From Anaerolineae bacterium (GTDB lineage Bacteria; Chloroflexota; Anaerolineae; 4572-78; J111), in NCBI GenBank assembly GCA_020433835.1, contig JAGRBY010000427.1, positions 1-6,310 of the forward strand: 6,310 nt of DNA, in the 5' to 3' direction. Positions 4,295 to 6,310 of the stretch are shown here, one piece after another (within the stretch, counting starts at the first letter, position 1; each line of letters begins with the position of its first letter). The position numbers and the translations under genes were made by a program. The notes beneath the pieces are model-generated. The model made no database searches. It saw nothing but the letters and a program-made list of their open reading frames with translations, and was not told the origin of the DNA.

Positions 4295-6310
4295 ATGCTA
4301 TTTGGAGCTATTCGTTACAAAATATGGTATGACCTCTGGGAAAACAAGGGCCGAACACTGCGCGTGGTCGCGATTATTGCTATTGGAGCCTTTGCGGTTG
4401 GAACCGTTTTAGGCGGTAAAGAATTCATCCTCAAGGATATGGCCCGCAACTGGCAGGCTTCACATCCGGCTACCATAGGTTTGTTTGTTTCACCCGCTGT
4501 TGATGACACGATGATTGAAACGCTAGAAAATTTGCGAGGCATCGAAACGGTGATTGGTTGGCAGCAGGAAACAATTACCTGGCGGCCCGATCCCTCGGTA
4601 GCCTGGGAGCCGGCTATTCTTGTGGCTCTGGATGATTATGAGGATCAATCGATTCGAAAAGTAGTAGTAGACAGCGGTGATTGGCCCCATCGAAAGCTTA
4701 TGGGTGTGCAGCGCGGACGCGGTCTGGATATTGGTGACCGGGTACAGATAGAAATCGACGATAAGGATGAAACCATTGAATTTAACGGCGTCATTTACAA
4801 TGCGGCGCATCCGCCACCCTTTGTTGTTCCTGATCCTATGTTTTTTACGACACAAGAGCGATTTGCCCAACTTACCGGCGAAAAGAACTACAGCTTAGTT
4901 TTAGCCACCATCCCGAACTACAGCCAAGAGCGGGTTCTCGCGGCTGCGGATCGCATTCAGCACGAGCTTGAAAAGCAGGATATAGAAGTTCGAGCCGCCA
5001 TCCCTGCGCCAGGTGGTTTTGTAACTCGCACCAGCCATCCTGATCGTTTTATTGCGCAAGACGCTCTTGATGGCGTTTTTCTCATATTAACCATTATGTC
5101 TGTTGCCACTTTCATATTGGGGCTTTTTTTGGTATATAACACCATCAATGCCGTCATCACCCAGCAGATCAACCAAATCGGTATTATGAAAGCTGTTGGA
5201 GCCAGATATAGTGAGATAATTTTAGTCTATATGGTTATCGTTTTTGTGTATGCACTGTTGGCCTTGTTAGTGGCGGTGCCGTTGGGGACATTGGGAGCTA
5301 ATGGCCTTCGTTTTGGCATGATCGGTCGGATACAGATGACTCCCGGCCCCTTTGCCATTTCGACAACGGCTGTTACTGTTCAGGTTGTCATTGCGCTGCT
5401 ATCGCCGCTGGTCATCGCCATTATTCCTATTATGTCCGGAGCACGAATTACGGTTCGCGAGGCAATCAGCACCTATGGTTTGGGAAGCGCGTCAGGCGTA
5501 TTGGATCGACTGTTGGCTCAATTGCAGTTTATTCCCCGCATTTTGACCCTAACGGTAAGCAATACGTTTCGCAACAAAAAGCGTGTTGCTTTTACCCAAA
5601 TCACTTTGGTAGGAGCCGGCGTGATTTTTATGGTTGTGGTCAGCACACGAGTCTCATTACTGTACACGTTTAGCGATATTTTATTTTCGATTTTCGATGT
5701 CAATATTATGCTCGATTTAAAGGACGAAGAACGGATCGAAGAGATCGAATCGGTGAGTATGTCGCTGCCTGATGTGGAAGATGTTGAGGTTTGGGGAACG
5801 TCGCGGGGAAAGGCCCGCATCAAGGACCAACCTGAAGCTAACGACGACCTTGAAATTAATTTGCGCGGATTACCCCTACCCACACGCGCCTACCTGCCTC
5901 AATTACGGGCCGGTCGATGGCTGGAACCGGATGATACGTACGCCATGGTTCTCAACCAGGCCGCTGCGACCGAAATGGGTGTTGGTGTGGGCGATTGGAT
6001 CACCGTTGATATTCCCACCAAACGCGAGTCGAACTGGCAGATCGTGGGCTTGGTGTTTGAGCCGCTTGATCAGGAGTCGGCTGTGGTACCTCGCGACACG
6101 CTTCTGCGAGAAATTCGGCAAGTGGGACGGGGAACCGCCATTCGCGTAAAAACAATACAGAACGATGCTGACAGTGAGTTAAACGCCGCCATCGCTCTTC
6201 GAGAACTGTATGAAAACCGGGGGTATGATGTTATCGCCAGCCGAATGGATACAACCCACCGCATCACCGAACTGCGCGTCGAACAAATCTCTATTCTCAT
6301 GGCCCTTTTA
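4295..6310 (+). CDS. MacB/FtsX-type ABC transporter permease (3'-truncated)
   Basis: Frame 2 is open from ATG 4295 to the window end: 672 codons without a stop. The layout is the fused double-FtsX type. A cytoplasmic start (RYKIWYDLWENKGRT) leads into TM1 (about 21-41), then an extracytoplasmic MacB-like core domain (about 45-255). The first FtsX domain has TM2 (about 260-285), the conserved cytoplasmic loop QINQIGIMKAVGA (291-303), TM3 (about 307-337) and TM4 (about 358-382), followed by ITVREAIS. A second repeat begins with TVSNTFRNKKRVAF and TM5 (about 433-455), and a second core domain (about 470-655). The sequence stops where TM6 starts (ISILMALL). About 100-150 residues with the last three membrane helices should lie beyond the window. 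Such permeases work with a separate LolD/MacB-like ATPase to export lipids, lipoproteins, peptides or drugs by a mechanical mechanism. The ATPase is not in the window, and the substrate cannot be told from sequence. Confidence 0.9.
   Translation, partial: MLFGAIRYKIWYDLWENKGRTLRVVAIIAIGAFAVGTVLGGKEFILKDMARNWQASHPATIGLFVSPAVDDTMIETLENLRGIETVIGWQQETITWRPDPSVAWEPAILVALDDYEDQSIRKVVVDSGDWPHRKLMGVQRGRGLDIGDRVQIEIDDKDETIEFNGVIYNAAHPPPFVVPDPMFFTTQERFAQLTGEKNYSLVLATIPNYSQERVLAAADRIQHELEKQDIEVRAAIPAPGGFVTRTSHPDRFIAQDALDGVFLILTIMSVATFILGLFLVYNTINAVITQQINQIGIMKAVGARYSEIILVYMVIVFVYALLALLVAVPLGTLGANGLRFGMIGRIQMTPGPFAISTTAVTVQVVIALLSPLVIAIIPIMSGARITVREAISTYGLGSASGVLDRLLAQLQFIPRILTLTVSNTFRNKKRVAFTQITLVGAGVIFMVVVSTRVSLLYTFSDILFSIFDVNIMLDLKDEERIEEIESVSMSLPDVEDVEVWGTSRGKARIKDQPEANDDLEINLRGLPLPTRAYLPQLRAGRWLEPDDTYAMVLNQAAATEMGVGVGDWITVDIPTKRESNWQIVGLVFEPLDQESAVVPRDTLLREIRQVGRGTAIRVKTIQNDADSELNAAIALRELYENRGYDVIASRMDTTHRITELRVEQISILMALL

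Noticed and set aside
4234..4332. 32-codon plus-strand frame overlapping the permease start (possible leader peptide)
   Set aside because: Its ATG lies at or before the predicted transcription start and inside the operator palindrome, so it would probably not be on the mRNA in translatable form.
4315..6300. Several 60-125 codon frames on both strands within the permease region
   Set aside because: They overlap the continuous frame 4295-6310, which has clear permease features, and none has its own domain or ribosome binding site.

Overview
The window looks like chromosomal DNA from an environmental bacterium. The large surface-type protein with a glutamate-rich C-terminal linker and small C-terminal beta domain, together with a double-FtsX permease under a TetR-like operator, suggests Chloroflexota (Anaerolineae-like). 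That is inference from protein style only; no taxonomic marker gene is present. Coding DNA is moderately GC-rich and the spacers are clearly AT-rich.

Layout: (1) Bases 1-2709, + strand, hold the 3' 902 codons of a large, probably exported protein. It combines a choice-of-anchor I type beta-propeller with a phytase-like ('esterase-like activity of phytase') domain inserted into it, then an acidic linker and a small C-terminal beta domain. The reading frame is open from base 1, so the true start and any signal peptide lie upstream. A strong intrinsic terminator follows at 2762-2792. (2) Bases 2793-3370 contain no convincing gene. They hold a degenerate GTCG-rich block, a 9-bp inverted repeat, an AT-rich hairpin followed by T8, a spaced 8-bp direct repeat and, next to the minus-strand gene, its probable terminator. 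(3) Bases 3371-4111, - strand, encode a DUF218 (YdcF/ElyC/SanA-like) protein of unknown substrate. (4) Bases 4112-4294 are a divergent control region. They carry a plausible minus-strand promoter, a near-consensus plus-strand promoter (TTGACA-17-TAAAAT), a 22-bp near-perfect TetR-type palindrome over the expected transcription start, and a good ribosome binding site. (5) Bases 4295-6310, + strand, hold the first 672 codons of a MacB/FtsX-type ABC transporter permease. It runs off the end of the window just before its last membrane segments.

The genes do not form one pathway. The exported propeller/phytase-like protein is its own transcription unit and is sealed off by a terminator. The DUF218 gene and the permease are divergently transcribed from a shared 183-bp region. 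The permease is probably repressed by a TetR-family regulator, and neither that regulator nor the partner ATPase is encoded in the window. I saw no RNA gene, CRISPR array or insertion sequence. The best candidates for a closer look are the nested-domain exported protein and the operator/promoter arrangement; I do not see a convincing wholly new system.
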